Below are positions 63,925 to 64,000 of a stretch of 64,000 nucleotides of DNA, one piece after another. The notes under the pieces are model-generated. The model had not been told where the DNA came from. It was given only the letters and a program-made list of their open reading frames with translations, and searched no databases. The position numbers were made by a program, and so were the translations under genes. Location: NCBI GenBank assembly GCA_963805475.1, contig CAWDUO010000001.1, forward strand, positions 62,001 through 126,000, in the 5' to 3' direction. Position 1 is the stretch's first letter. Each line of letters begins with the position of its first letter. The stretch is from VRUE01 sp963805475 (GTDB lineage Bacteria; Actinomycetota; Thermoleophilia; Solirubrobacterales; 70-9).

Positions 63925-64000
63925 GCCGCATCCCCACGCGCTCGGCGACCAGGTCGATGTCGGTGCGGTGCTTGACGATGATCGACATCGACTGCTGGAA
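63896..64000 (-). CDS. C-terminal end of a MoxR-type AAA+ ATPase
   Basis: The last 34 residues of a protein that continues beyond the window (MSIIVKHRTDIDLVAERVGM, then RLAEPVRPKG). The sequence and its place upstream of a CoxE-like VWA gene are typical of MoxR-family ATPases. No catalytic motif lies within the window, so the call rests on context. Confidence 0.6.
   Translation of the reverse strand, partial: FQQSMSIIVKHRTDIDLVAERVGMRLAEPVRPKG

Overview
The window is about 64 kb of very GC-rich DNA with strong G/C preference at third codon positions, many GTG and TTG starts, and operons packed with 1-4 bp ATGA/GTGA/TTGA overlaps. An actinobacterial-type integration host factor homologue, a Mce-like YrbE permease pair, a LytR-CpsA-Psr protein, a DesA3-type desaturase with its reductase and several MMPL/RND lipid transporters point to Actinobacteriota. 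A Thermoleophilia/Solirubrobacterales-like organism is my best guess; that is inference without a database search. I saw no rRNA, tRNA, CRISPR array, phage or transposase gene.

Layout. 0-3.3 kb: aspartate pathway (lysC, asd) and a cation/proton antiporter. 3.3-6.5 kb: GH65 disaccharide phosphorylase coupled to beta-phosphoglucomutase. 6.5-8.2 kb: hipBA-like toxin-antitoxin pair. 8.3-12.1 kb: a class-E-like succinate dehydrogenase/fumarate reductase (SdhA, SdhB, HdrB-like subunit). 12.2-16.5 kb: site-2 protease, acyl desaturase with reductase and divergent MerR regulator. 16.5-20.4 kb: aidB-type acyl-CoA dehydrogenase, icd, mdh. 20.4-26.4 kb: DNA-binding protein, fatty acid hydroxylase, Hsp20, Lon, glycosyltransferase. 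26.5-34.3 kb: TetR regulator, MMPL exporter, amidase, R2lox-SCP2 oxidase, acyl-CoA ligase. 34.4-41.3 kb: marC, glyS, fmdB, LCP protein, ROK glucokinase, rsmI, metG. 41.3-50.1 kb: aldehyde dehydrogenase, lipoprotein, and an operon of two YrbE/MlaE permeases, ATPase, RND transporter, thioredoxin-fold protein and B3/B4 protein. 50.1-55.4 kb: two unknowns, an mIHF homologue, a serine-palmitoyltransferase/AONS-like enzyme divergent from a broken GNAT gene, and a DNA glycosylase. 55.5-64 kb: GGDEF-EAL protein, ThiXYZ-like ABC transporter, TauE/SafE permease, Rrf2 regulator, DUF4389 protein, VWA protein and the end of a MoxR-type ATPase.

Three patterns cut across the genes. First, palindromic elements recur between genes and, kept in frame, inside genes. 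The clearest pair sits inside the acyl-CoA ligase gene and between two ABC transporter genes; others lie in the glycosyltransferase, sdhB and RND genes, and a 120 bp MITE-like element has perfect 24 bp terminal repeats. Second, a palindrome of the form TGGCTGGYYAGCCAG occurs exactly three times that I can find: abutting the ATG of the MMPL exporter (beside a TetR gene), abutting the ATG of the aldehyde dehydrogenase, and about 50 bp upstream of the R2lox-SCP2 gene. This suggests one TetR-family lipid or aldehyde regulon. Third, frameshifts are common and mostly single-base insertions, about 29 of them between 1.16 and 6.46 kb and a few in core genes (sdhA, sdhB, lon). They most probably reflect uncorrected sequencing or assembly error, so the affected genes are annotated as intact enzymes with broken frames.
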